From VBDM01 sp964430565 (lineage in GTDB: Bacteria > Pseudomonadota > Gammaproteobacteria > Burkholderiales > SG8-39): DNA of 64,000 bases. Below, one piece after another: positions 18,689 through 26,779 of this stretch. A program made the position numbers and the translations under genes. Location of the stretch: NCBI GenBank assembly GCA_964430565.1, contig CAYSFD010000051.1, positions 310,001 to 374,000 of the forward strand, given 5' to 3'. Position 1 is the first letter of the stretch; each line of letters begins with the position of its first letter. The notes under the pieces are model-generated. The model was not told the DNA's origin. It saw nothing but the letters and a program-made list of their open reading frames with translations, and did no database searches.

Positions 18689-18879
18689 TCTTCGCCAATC
18701 CCTCGGGCGCCCCCGAGCTCGCCTGTGACGAGTGCGGCTGCCGCTGGTTCGACCGGCAGGCGAACTGCTGCTACGAGTGCGGCGTGCTGGTGTCTCAGGC
18801 GTCGCTCGATGAGTTCCGCGCTGCGCTGGATCGTTTTGCCGGGGATGCGCGGGCGGATTTCCCCCGCGGCAGAGCGTAG
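18685..18879 (+). CDS. Small zinc-ribbon or rubredoxin-like protein
   Basis: 64-residue protein with two CxxC knuckles, CDECGCRWFDRQANCCYECG (residues about 14-33), able to bind one zinc or iron; the rest is a short helix. It starts in a 4-base ATGA overlap with the 137-residue gene. In this redox operon it could be a rubredoxin-like carrier or a structural zinc protein. The spacing is shorter than in classical rubredoxins (whose knuckles are about 30 residues apart), so zinc is more likely. Confidence 0.65.
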   Translation: MIFANPSGAPELACDECGCRWFDRQANCCYECGVLVSQASLDEFRAALDRFAGDARADFPRGRA

Positions 18880-18935
18880 CCGGCCTGCCCAACGTCCTGC
18901 GTGATGAGGTTGCCGAGAGGGAGACTGCGGTCTTC

Positions 18936-18949
18936 TTGAGTTAGATCAA
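18936..18949. promoter_or_regulatory. FNR/ANR-type box upstream of redox module A
   Basis: TTGAGTTAGATCAA, 9 of 10 consensus positions. It is centred about 99 bases before the ATG at 19041. A weak -10 (TACAAG or aatact) lies near 18964-18974, compatible with class II spacing. Confidence 0.62.
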
Positions 18950-19040
18950 ATCGCGGCCCCCGCAATACTACAAGATTGCCGAAAAGGTTCCCGCGGGCCG
19001 GAATGAGTCGCTGGAAGCATCCGGCACGCGGGCATCAACG

Positions 19041-19973
19041 ATGCCCGGCACCAGAAAAGACTCAGGTTTCGAGATTGTGGCGCGAGAGGACTTCTCGGAC
19101 GCCACCTTTCTGCTCGAAGTCCGCCATCCGCTGATGGCCAAGGCCGCGCGGCCGGGCCAGTTCGTCATCGTCATGTCCCACGCCGAGGGCGAGCGCATCC
19201 CGCTCACCCTCGCCGATTTCGACCGCGCCAAGGGCACGATCACGCTCGTCATCCAGGCGGTCGGCAAGACCACCCGGGAAATGCAGCAGCAGTGCCAGGT
19301 CGGCACCGCGCTCCACGCGCTGGTCGGGCCGATGGGCGTTCCGAGCCACGTCAGCGGCGCAAGGAAAGTCGTTTGCGTGGGCGGGGGCCTCGGGGTGGCG
19401 CCGGTGTTTCCCCAGGCGCGGGCCTTCAAGGAGGCCGGCGCCTACGTGATCGGCGTGATCGGCTTTCGCAACTGGAAGCTGATCTTCTGGGAGGACAAGT
19501 TCCGCGGCTGCTGCGACGAGCTGATCGTGTGCACCGACGACGGCTCGGTGGGCGTGAGAGGGTCGGTGACCGAAGGCATCAAGCGCGCGATCGCCGCGCA
19601 TCCGGACATCGGCGAGGTGATCGCCATCGGCCCGCCGGTGATGATGAAGGCCTGCGCCGAGGCGACGCGCCCCCACAAGATCAAGACGGTAGTCAGCTTG
19701 AACCCGGTGATGGTGGATGGCACGGGGATGTGCGGCGGCTGCCGCGTGCGGATCGGCGGCGAGGTGAAATTCGCCTGTGTCGATGGCCCCGACTTCGACG
19801 GCCATCAGGTCGATTTCGAGGATCTCACGACGCGGCTCAAGCGCTTCGCGGCCGAGGAAAGATCGGCGCTCGATCGCTGGTCGGAAAGCTGCCGGATGAA
19901 AATCCCGCCCAAGAGCGCGGCCGGCGAGGTGCTCGAGCTACCGGACCCGTTCGAAGAGGCGCGAGGCGGCTAG
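19041..19973 (+). CDS. NfnA-like FAD/[2Fe-2S] ferredoxin-NAD(P)+ reductase subunit (module A)
   Basis: 310-residue protein of the dihydroorotate dehydrogenase electron-transfer/NfnA/sulfide dehydrogenase beta family. An FAD-binding barrel (HPLMAKAARPGQFVIVM, RIPLTLADFD) is followed by a NAD(P) domain (VCVGGGLGVAPVFPQARAF, CTDDGSVGVRG) and a [2Fe-2S] loop near residue 230 (DGTGMCGGCRVRIGG then FACVDGPDFDGH). It pairs with the NfnB-like gene one base downstream. Together such pairs move electrons between NAD(P)H and ferredoxin, in some cases by bifurcation. A C-terminal tail of about 30 residues is longer than in the module B paralog. Confidence 0.85.
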   Translation: MPGTRKDSGFEIVAREDFSDATFLLEVRHPLMAKAARPGQFVIVMSHAEGERIPLTLADFDRAKGTITLVIQAVGKTTREMQQQCQVGTALHALVGPMGVPSHVSGARKVVCVGGGLGVAPVFPQARAFKEAGAYVIGVIGFRNWKLIFWEDKFRGCCDELIVCTDDGSVGVRGSVTEGIKRAIAAHPDIGEVIAIGPPVMMKACAEATRPHKIKTVVSLNPVMVDGTGMCGGCRVRIGGEVKFACVDGPDFDGHQVDFEDLTTRLKRFAAEERSALDRWSESCRMKIPPKSAAGEVLELPDPFEEARGG

Positions 19974-19974
19974 G

Positions 19975-21477
19975 ATGGCCAAGAAACGGACGATACGTTC
20001 GATACCGCAGGAACGCACGCGTGCGCGCGAGCAGGATCCGCGCGAGCGCGCGAAAAATTTCGCCGAAGTGACCTGTGCCTTCAGCGTCGAAGATGCGTTG
20101 CGCGAATCCGAACGCTGCCTGTTCTGCCCGGACCCGGCATGCGTCGAGGGTTGCCCGGTCAGCATCGACATCCCCGGCTTTATCAAGAAGATCGGAGAAA
20201 AGGACTTCCGCGGCGCCTACGACGTCATCACCGACGCCAACCTGCTCGCCTCGGTGTGCGGCCGCGTCTGCCCTCAGGAGACGCAGTGCGAGGGTCCTTG
20301 CCCCGTCGGTGAGAACCTCGAGCCGGTCGCGATCGGGCGCTTGGAGCGCTTCGTCGGCGACATGGCCATCAAGGAGGGCTGGAGCAACGTCCCGTACATC
20401 GAGCCGAACGGCTTCCGGGTCGGGATCGTCGGCTCGGGCCCGGCCGGAATGGCGTGCGCCGCCGACATGGCCAAGGCCGGCTGCGAAGTCACGGTGTACG
20501 AAGCGTTCCACGTGCCCGGGGGAGTGCTGCGCTACGGCATTCCCGACTTTCGGCTGCCCAATACTGTGGTCGACGCCGAAATCGAAAACCTGAGAAAGCT
20601 CGGGGTGACATTCGAATGCAACACGCTGGTCGGGCGGCTGTTTACGATCGAGCAGATGATCGGCGAGTTGGGATTCGACGCCGTATTCATCGGCACCGGC
20701 GCGGGCTATCCCCGGTTCATGGGCATCCCCGGCGATTCGCTCAACAACGTGCTGTCGGCGAACGAGCTGCTCACCCGCTGCAATATGATGCGTGCCCGCG
20801 ATCCGGGGCATGACACGCCCCTGCCTTTGGGGCGGCGGGTGGCGGTGATCGGCGCCGGCAACACGGCGATGGACGCGATGCGCGTGTGCAAGCGGCTCGG
20901 CTCCGAAAAGGTCTACTGCATCTACCGCAGGACCAAAGCCGAAAGCCCTGCTCGCGTCGAGGAAGTGCACCACGCGGAAGAAGAAGGCATCGAATTCCAC
21001 TGGCTCACCAATCCGATCGAGATCCTGGACGATGGCAAGGGCAACGTGCGCGGCATGCGCTGCATTCGCATGGAGCTCGGCGAGCCGGATGAGTCGGGAC
21101 GCCGCGGCCCGGTACCGGTCGCGGGAAGCGAGTTCGAATTCGAGGCCGACACGGTGGTGATCGCGATCGGCACTCATGCCAACCCGATCATTGGGCAGAC
21201 ATCGAAACTCAAATTGAATCGCCGCGGCTACATCGAGACGGACGAGGATCTGGCCACCTCGATGGCCGGCGTCTTCGCCGGCGGCGACATCGTTACCGGC
21301 GCTGCCACCGTGATCGAGGCGATGGGCGCCGGGCGCAAGGCCGCGCGCAGCATGAAGGCCTGGCTGGGCATTCGGGATACCGACACGGTATACCTGCCCG
21401 AGCGCGCGGGCAGTGAAGGCACGCTTTTCGGCGTCGAGCTTGCGGAGAAAAATTTCACGCGCGTGCGCCTCGCCTAA
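19975..21477 (+). CDS. NfnB-like glutamate synthase small-subunit-type flavoprotein (module A)
   Basis: 500-residue GltD/NfnB family oxidoreductase. The N-terminal Fe-S domain carries CLFCPDPACVEGC (from residue 48) and CGRVCPQETQCEGPC, enough for two [4Fe-4S] clusters. The FAD domain has VGIVGSGPAGMACAADMA and GGVLRYGIPDFRLP. A second Rossmann domain has VAVIGAGNTAMDAMRVCKRL and IYRRTKAESPARVEEVHHA, and the C-terminal FAD contact is GVFAGGDIVTGAATVIEAMG. No glutamate synthase large subunit is adjacent, and its partner is the NfnA-like gene, so an NAD(P)H/ferredoxin role is preferred over ammonia assimilation. Confidence 0.86.
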   Translation: MAKKRTIRSIPQERTRAREQDPRERAKNFAEVTCAFSVEDALRESERCLFCPDPACVEGCPVSIDIPGFIKKIGEKDFRGAYDVITDANLLASVCGRVCPQETQCEGPCPVGENLEPVAIGRLERFVGDMAIKEGWSNVPYIEPNGFRVGIVGSGPAGMACAADMAKAGCEVTVYEAFHVPGGVLRYGIPDFRLPNTVVDAEIENLRKLGVTFECNTLVGRLFTIEQMIGELGFDAVFIGTGAGYPRFMGIPGDSLNNVLSANELLTRCNMMRARDPGHDTPLPLGRRVAVIGAGNTAMDAMRVCKRLGSEKVYCIYRRTKAESPARVEEVHHAEEEGIEFHWLTNPIEILDDGKGNVRGMRCIRMELGEPDESGRRGPVPVAGSEFEFEADTVVIAIGTHANPIIGQTSKLKLNRRGYIETDEDLATSMAGVFAGGDIVTGAATVIEAMGAGRKAARSMKAWLGIRDTDTVYLPERAGSEGTLFGVELAEKNFTRVRLA

Positions 21478-21520
21478 AGCGGGCGGCGTCCGGCGGCGAC
21501 ACAACGGTGACAATCAGATC

Positions 21521-23443
21521 ATGAACGACACGACCACACTGGACCCCACCATCGGAACCCAGGCCATCAAACGCGCCGGCGGCGCGAAGCCAGCCACCAC
21601 GCTCGCCGAGCACGTCATCGAGATCGTCAGCGATTCGGGAGAAGGCGCGCAGCGCTGCGGGCAGTCCTTCGGCGCGATCGCCGCGCGCACGGGCAACGGG
21701 GTCTGGACCGTCGAGATCATACCCGCCGAGATCCAGCCGCCCGCGCGCAGCGTCGCCGGCGCGAGCGGCAACCGCATCCGCATCGGATCGCGGCGCGTCA
21801 CCAACGGCGGCAACGAGGCCGACCTGGTGGTCGCCTTCAACGAGCAGGTGCTGCTCGGGCGCGTGCGCGAACGCGAGCTCAAACCGGGCTGCATCATCCT
21901 GCTCGAGAGCATGTGGCGCGACCACCCGGACGCGAAGATCGCCGCGGCCTACCGCGAGACCCATGACCGGCTGGTCAAGGAGGGCTACGACGTGCGCGAG
22001 ATCCCGATGGAGCGCGAGTGCAAGACGCTCGTCTCCGATCCGCGCCGCGGCAAGAACATGTTCGTGCTCGGGATGCTCTGCAATCTCTACAGCCTCGATC
22101 TGCAGCTCGCCCGCGACCAGGTGGCTTTCACCTTCGGCAAGAAGGAAGAAAAGGTGATCAAGGCCAACGTGGCGCTGCTCGAAGCCGGCTACCAGTGGGC
22201 CGAATCTCATCTCGAATTCAAGTACCGCGTCCCCGCGACCCGCGCGAAGGAGGCGCAGATCGTGGTGAACGGCAACACCGCCCTCGCCCTCGGGGTCCTC
22301 GCTTCGGGGATGGAGGTGTGCGCGATGTATCCGATCACGCCGGCGACCTCGGCGTCGCACTACCTGAGCGAAGTGTTCGAGAAGGTGGGCGGTGTCGTGC
22401 ACCAGGCGGAGGACGAGATCGCCGCCTGCGCCTTCGCCATCGGCGCCTCCTACGCTGGAAAGTGCGCGGTCACCATCACCTCCGGCCCGGGCTATTCGCT
22501 CAAGCAGGAGGCGATCGGCCTGGCCGTGATGTGCGAGATCCCGCTGGTGGTGGTCAATGTGCAGCGCGGGGGGCCGAGCACCGGCCAGCCGACCAAGGCG
22601 GAACAAGGTGATCTCCTCGCGGCCTGCTACGGCAGTCACGGCGACGCACCCAAGGTGGTGATGGCCCCGAGCAGCATCGAGGACTGCTTCTATTCGATCA
22701 TCACTGCGCGCAAGATCGCCGAGACGTTCAACGTGGTGGTGGTCGTGCTCTCCGACGCCAATCTCGCGACCTCGCAGCAGCCTTTCCCCCGGCCCATATT
22801 CAATGAGGCCTGGCTCGCGCCCCCCGTGGACCAGAGCGCGGTGCCCGAAGGCGCGAAGCCCTACGATTGGGACGCGCTCACCGGGCTTGCGCGCCGCTTC
22901 GTGCCCGGCCAGCCGCACGGCATGCACACGCTCACCGGGCTGGCGCACGATCGCCTCTCCCACGTCGCCTACGATCCGGAGATCAACGAAGAAGGCCTGC
23001 GGTACCGCAGCCTGAAGCTCGCGGCGCTGCAAAAGACGCTCAAGACCCCGCCGGTCTTCGGCGGGAAAAAAGGCGACCTGCTGGTGATCGGCTGGGGCAG
23101 CACCCAGGGTGCGATCGAGGAGGCGGTCGAGCGCCTGCGCGCCGAAGGCCGCCAGGTCTCTTCGCTCCACCTGCGCTTCCTCCAGCCGATGCCGGGCGGG
23201 ATCAAGGAGATCCTGAAGCGCTTCAAGCAGGTGATGACGATAGAGGCGAGCTGGTGCGACAACCCCGAGGATGAGTTGATCGACGAGAACAACCGGCGTT
23301 ACTCCGCGCTCGCCATGATGTTGCGCTCGCGCTATCTCGCCGACGTCGACTGCTGGAGCGAGGTGCGCGGCCAGGGGATCAAGCCGGATGCGATCTACCG
23401 CGTGATCTCGAACAAGCTGGTGCAGGGAAGGCGCCGACCATGA
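21521..23443 (+). CDS. 2-oxoacid:ferredoxin oxidoreductase, fused gamma-alpha subunit (KorA type)
   Basis: 640 residues. The gamma domain is at about 30-230 (GEGAQRCGQSFGAIAARTG; ADLVVAFNEQVLLGRV). The alpha pyrimidine-binding domain begins near 245 with NGNTALALGVLASGMEVCAM and the YPITPATSASHYL signature at 270. GPGYSLKQEAIGLAVMCEIP and VQRGGPSTGQPTKAEQGDL follow. The GPSTG-type motif and gamma-alpha order match the 2-oxoglutarate (KorA/OorA) branch. With KorB it would oxidise a 2-oxoacid with CoA to acyl-CoA plus CO2 and reduced ferredoxin, or run backwards. Substrate assignment is inference. ATGA overlap with the beta gene shows coupling. Confidence 0.88.
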   Translation: MNDTTTLDPTIGTQAIKRAGGAKPATTLAEHVIEIVSDSGEGAQRCGQSFGAIAARTGNGVWTVEIIPAEIQPPARSVAGASGNRIRIGSRRVTNGGNEADLVVAFNEQVLLGRVRERELKPGCIILLESMWRDHPDAKIAAAYRETHDRLVKEGYDVREIPMERECKTLVSDPRRGKNMFVLGMLCNLYSLDLQLARDQVAFTFGKKEEKVIKANVALLEAGYQWAESHLEFKYRVPATRAKEAQIVVNGNTALALGVLASGMEVCAMYPITPATSASHYLSEVFEKVGGVVHQAEDEIAACAFAIGASYAGKCAVTITSGPGYSLKQEAIGLAVMCEIPLVVVNVQRGGPSTGQPTKAEQGDLLAACYGSHGDAPKVVMAPSSIEDCFYSIITARKIAETFNVVVVVLSDANLATSQQPFPRPIFNEAWLAPPVDQSAVPEGAKPYDWDALTGLARRFVPGQPHGMHTLTGLAHDRLSHVAYDPEINEEGLRYRSLKLAALQKTLKTPPVFGGKKGDLLVIGWGSTQGAIEEAVERLRAEGRQVSSLHLRFLQPMPGGIKEILKRFKQVMTIEASWCDNPEDELIDENNRRYSALAMMLRSRYLADVDCWSEVRGQGIKPDAIYRVISNKLVQGRRRP

Positions 23444-24426
23444 CAACGCGAGCCCACGAGTGCCTGATGCGGATGTACCAGGAGGAGCACAACCTCGAGG
23501 ACTACCAGGGCAGCATCCCGCGCTGGTGCACCGGTTGCGGCGACAACGCCATCCTCACCGCGGTCCAGCGATTGTGCCGCGACGAGAAGCTGCGCCCGGA
23601 GAAGACCGTGTTCGTCTCGGGCATCGGCTGCTCGAGCCGCTTTCCGCATTACATGAAGACCTACGGCTTTCACGGCATACACGGCCGGGCGCTGCCGATT
23701 GCGGAGGGCATCCGGCTTGCGCGCCCGGACCTGCACGTGTTCGTGAATACCGGCGATGGGGACTGCTGCAGCATCGGCGCGGCCCACTGGGTGCACGCCA
23801 TCCGCTACAACATGAATCTCACGGTGGTGGTGCATGACAACCACATCTACGGCCTCACCAAGATGCAGGCCTCGCCCACCACGCCCAGGGGGCTGAAGAG
23901 CAAGACCACGCCGCGCGGGGCGACTCTCGAGGCGTTGAACCCGCTCACCGTCACGCTCGGGATCCAGAACGTTTCGTTCGTCGCGCAGGCCGTGGACTGG
24001 ATTCCGGAGCTGGTCTACGACATCATCTCGAAGGCTTTCCACCACAAGGGCTGTTCCTTCGTTCGGATCATCCAGCGCTGCCCGGAATTCCTGCCGGAAC
24101 TGCTCGATCCCTGGATGAACGATCCAAAGCGCACGCTGCTCCTCACCCACGAGAACGGGCTGCACGTGAGCGCCGCGCTCGGGAAGGTATATAAGAACCA
24201 GCAGGAACACGACCCGTCCAGCCTCAACCGGGCGCGTGAGCTCGCATCAAGCGAGGATCCGATTCCGGTCGGCATCCTGTACCACAATCCCGCCGTGCCG
24301 TGCTACGAGGACGTGCGCGCGATCGCACCGCTGCGCACCCCCGAGCTGATCCAGGGCGGGCTCGATGCGGAGCTCGACAAGTTCACGATTTGGCCGCAAG
24401 AGGACGCTGTAGAGGTGCGGCCATGA
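23440..24426 (+). CDS. 2-oxoacid:ferredoxin oxidoreductase beta subunit (KorB type)
   Basis: 328-residue TPP-binding subunit partnering the upstream gamma-alpha chain. RWCTGCGDNAIL (from residue 28) and VSGIGCSSRFPHYMKTYGFH match KorB proteins. The TPP/Mg motif runs from GDGD (105-108) to VVVHDN (129-134), followed by IYGLTKMQASPTTPRG. RCPEF and the C-terminal IPVGILYHN segment also fit. Like KorB, it has no ferredoxin insert, so electrons must leave through a separate Fe-S protein, possibly the ferredoxin domain encoded next. Confidence 0.88.
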   Translation: MTTRAHECLMRMYQEEHNLEDYQGSIPRWCTGCGDNAILTAVQRLCRDEKLRPEKTVFVSGIGCSSRFPHYMKTYGFHGIHGRALPIAEGIRLARPDLHVFVNTGDGDCCSIGAAHWVHAIRYNMNLTVVVHDNHIYGLTKMQASPTTPRGLKSKTTPRGATLEALNPLTVTLGIQNVSFVAQAVDWIPELVYDIISKAFHHKGCSFVRIIQRCPEFLPELLDPWMNDPKRTLLLTHENGLHVSAALGKVYKNQQEHDPSSLNRARELASSEDPIPVGILYHNPAVPCYEDVRAIAPLRTPELIQGGLDAELDKFTIWPQEDAVEVRP

Positions 24427-24465
24427 AACAGTCACGCTCGAACCGGACATCGAATTGATCGCGCC

Positions 24466-26682
24466 ATGGGTGCCGAACTTCAAGCGCATGTCGCCTTCCA
24501 CCTGACCGGTAAGCGGATGGGTGCCGGCCTGCAGGCCGCGGACGGTCGCCACTTGCGACCGGGACTGCTGGCCCGCTTCGGCGATCTGACGCAGCTGCGC
24601 TACGACTTCCCGCTGGTTCTTGTCGCCGGTCGCACCGACGAGAGCGGCATTCAGTCGCTCTCGACACTCGTCAACGGCATCCTGCAGGCCATCGCCCCGC
24701 GCGGCATCGAAGGCGAGGCGACGCGCCGGCACGTGCTGCGTCTCGAGCGTGAAATCCGCATGCGGGTGGCGAAAGGCGAAACCGGAGCGCTGTCGCAGCT
24801 GTGGGGTCTGGCTGCAAAGCAGATCGGCGCGTCGGGGGATGCGGCGCTCGCGGCCAGCCTCGGCCGGGCGCGCGCCGCGCTGCCGGTCGACGGAGAAGTC
24901 GTCGATTGCACTCATGGACTGCCGACGCGCCTTGTCACCCACGCATGGCAGGCGCTGCAACAGCGAAAGGCCGAGCGCTTCGACCGGGAACTCAGGCGGC
25001 TTAGCGTCAAGCTGGCGGAGATCCTTCAGGCCGATTTTGTCCGTTCCGGGGCGGGCACGAGCGCGACCCGGCTCAAGGCCTCGGTCGGGACGGCTATGGA
25101 GCAAGTCTTCGACTTCCAGGCGCTGTCGAAGACGCTCGCTCAGGTTTCAGGCAGGAACACGCTTCCGGACAGCCGCCGGCAGCGTGTGCAGCGGGTGCTT
25201 TCGGCGCTGAAGGTGGGCCAGTCCCACGCGCAGGCGGGCGCGGGCTGGCCGGAGGACCTCAAGGCCTTCGCGTTCGAAGACTGCCGGGAGGCGCTGGCGG
25301 CGTTCCGTAAGCGTCTGCCGCAGATCATCGACCTCGTGCGCGCGATGGCCATCGCCGAGCTCGAGATCGAGGGGTGCTACGTGGAAGCTACCCACGATCC
25401 GTTCTTCGCAGATTTCGACGAAAATTCCGTGGGGGCCGAGGACCTCGGCCTGTTCCCTGATTACCTCGTCTGCATCGGATCGGAAACCCTGCAGAGGGCC
25501 GAGAACGCCGGCCTGATGGAGATCCTCGCCTCCGAGACGCCGATCAAGGTGGTGGTGCAGGTGAGCGACGTTCTCGAGGAGCCGGCGCTGCGCGCGCGCC
25601 TGGGTTTCGTCTCCCCCACAGCGCAGCTCGGCAAGATGGCGATGGGGCTCGGCAACGCCTACGTGCTGCAGTCGAGCAGCTCCCACCTCTACCAGGCACG
25701 GCGCAGGATTCTCGCCGGGCTCAGCTTTACGGGGCCCGCACTCTTCAGCGTGTTCTCGGGTTCTCCGCCCGGGGCCGGGACGCTGCCGCCTTATCTGCTC
25801 GCGGCTGCGGCGATGCAATCGCGCGCCTTCCCGGTGTTCGCCTACGACCCCGCCGCGGGCCCGGACTGGGCAACGCGCTTTGTGCTCGATGGCAATCCGC
25901 AGCCCGACGCCGACTGGCCGATGCACGCATTCAGCTACGAGGACGAGGCCCGCCAGAGCGTCACCGAGCAGGTGGCGTTCACCTTCGTCGATTTCGTCGC
26001 CTGCGATCCGCGCTACGCGGGGCATTTCGCGATGGTTCCCCGCGCCGAGTGGAACGGCAGCATGGTTCCGGTCGGCAGCAGCCTGGCGAGCGACTCCTCC
26101 GCCGCCGCGGGAAAGGTCCCCTACCTCCAGATGGTCAACGGCGATCACGCGCTGCAGCGCGCGCTGGTCGACGAGAAATTGCTTTCCGCCGCGCAGCGTT
26201 GCCGGGAGATGTGGCACAGCCTGCAGGAACTGGGCGGCGTTCACAGCTCGCAGGCGGAGCGCGTGCTCGCGCGGGAACGCAAAATCTGGGAGGAGCAGAA
26301 ACAACGCGAAATCGAGGCGCTCAAGCGCGAAGCAAAGCCCACGAGCCCCGCAGTGCCTGCGGTCTCGGCAGCCGCCGCGCCCGCCGCCCCGGCGGCGAAA
26401 CCGGTCGCTGCCGAAGCCGAGCCGGAAAAGCCCTCCGACGATCCGTACATCGAGACGCCGCGCTGCACGACCTGCAACGAGTGCACCAATCTCAACAATC
26501 GCATGTTCGCCTACGATGCGAACAAGCAGGCTTATATCGCCGACCTCAACGCCGGGACTTACCGCGAGCTGGTGGAAGCGGCGGAGAGCTGCCAGGTCTC
26601 GATCATCCACCCGGGCAAGCCGCGCAATCCGAACGAACCCGGGATCGCCGAGCTGCTCAAGCGCGCGGAGCCGTTTCTCTAG
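24466..26682 (+). CDS. Large protein with TPP-like (apparently non-catalytic) fold and C-terminal [4Fe-4S] ferredoxin
   Basis: 738 residues in the open frame. By eye, residues about 325-520 resemble the C-terminal TPP domain of single-chain pyruvate:ferredoxin oxidoreductases (MAMGLGNAYVLQ near 390; FPVFAYDPAAG; TRFVLDGNPQP). However, the cofactor motif GDG is replaced by GSE (VCIGSETL, near 334), so TPP binding looks lost. An Ala/Pro-rich linker leads to CTTCNECTNLNNRMF (near 666) and a distal ESCQVSIIHPGKP, a ferredoxin-type cluster. It probably serves as an electron-transfer or docking subunit for KorAB. The N-terminus is uncertain: bases 24425-24502 read in another frame look coding, implying an indel (see findings). 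Confidence 0.72.
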   Translation: MGAELQAHVAFHLTGKRMGAGLQAADGRHLRPGLLARFGDLTQLRYDFPLVLVAGRTDESGIQSLSTLVNGILQAIAPRGIEGEATRRHVLRLEREIRMRVAKGETGALSQLWGLAAKQIGASGDAALAASLGRARAALPVDGEVVDCTHGLPTRLVTHAWQALQQRKAERFDRELRRLSVKLAEILQADFVRSGAGTSATRLKASVGTAMEQVFDFQALSKTLAQVSGRNTLPDSRRQRVQRVLSALKVGQSHAQAGAGWPEDLKAFAFEDCREALAAFRKRLPQIIDLVRAMAIAELEIEGCYVEATHDPFFADFDENSVGAEDLGLFPDYLVCIGSETLQRAENAGLMEILASETPIKVVVQVSDVLEEPALRARLGFVSPTAQLGKMAMGLGNAYVLQSSSSHLYQARRRILAGLSFTGPALFSVFSGSPPGAGTLPPYLLAAAAMQSRAFPVFAYDPAAGPDWATRFVLDGNPQPDADWPMHAFSYEDEARQSVTEQVAFTFVDFVACDPRYAGHFAMVPRAEWNGSMVPVGSSLASDSSAAAGKVPYLQMVNGDHALQRALVDEKLLSAAQRCREMWHSLQELGGVHSSQAERVLARERKIWEEQKQREIEALKREAKPTSPAVPAVSAAAAPAAPAAKPVAAEAEPEKPSDDPYIETPRCTTCNECTNLNNRMFAYDANKQAYIADLNAGTYRELVEAAESCQVSIIHPGKPRNPNEPGIAELLKRAEPFL

Positions 26683-26696
26683 TTGATATAGCTCAA
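26683..26696. promoter_or_regulatory. FNR/ANR-type box upstream of redox module B
   Basis: TTGATATAGCTCAA begins immediately after the stop of the pseudo-TPP gene and matches 9 of 10 consensus positions. It is centred about 90 bases before the ATG at 26780. The -10 expected near 26719-26724 is poor. Confidence 0.6.
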
Positions 26697-26779
26697 CATC
26701 GGGGCACTTCCAGGCGTTCACCATCCATGGATCCACGCAGAACCCGGATGAACCGATCTTCTTATCGGGTGACCGACCG

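Noticed and set aside
19975..21477. Calling the GltD-like genes glutamate synthase small subunits
   Set aside because: No large subunit is adjacent, and both copies pair with an NfnA-like [2Fe-2S] reductase, which points to an NAD(P)H/ferredoxin function.
21455..23446. 663-codon minus-strand frame opposite the KorA-type gene
   Set aside because: Antisense shadow of a well-conserved gamma-alpha subunit.
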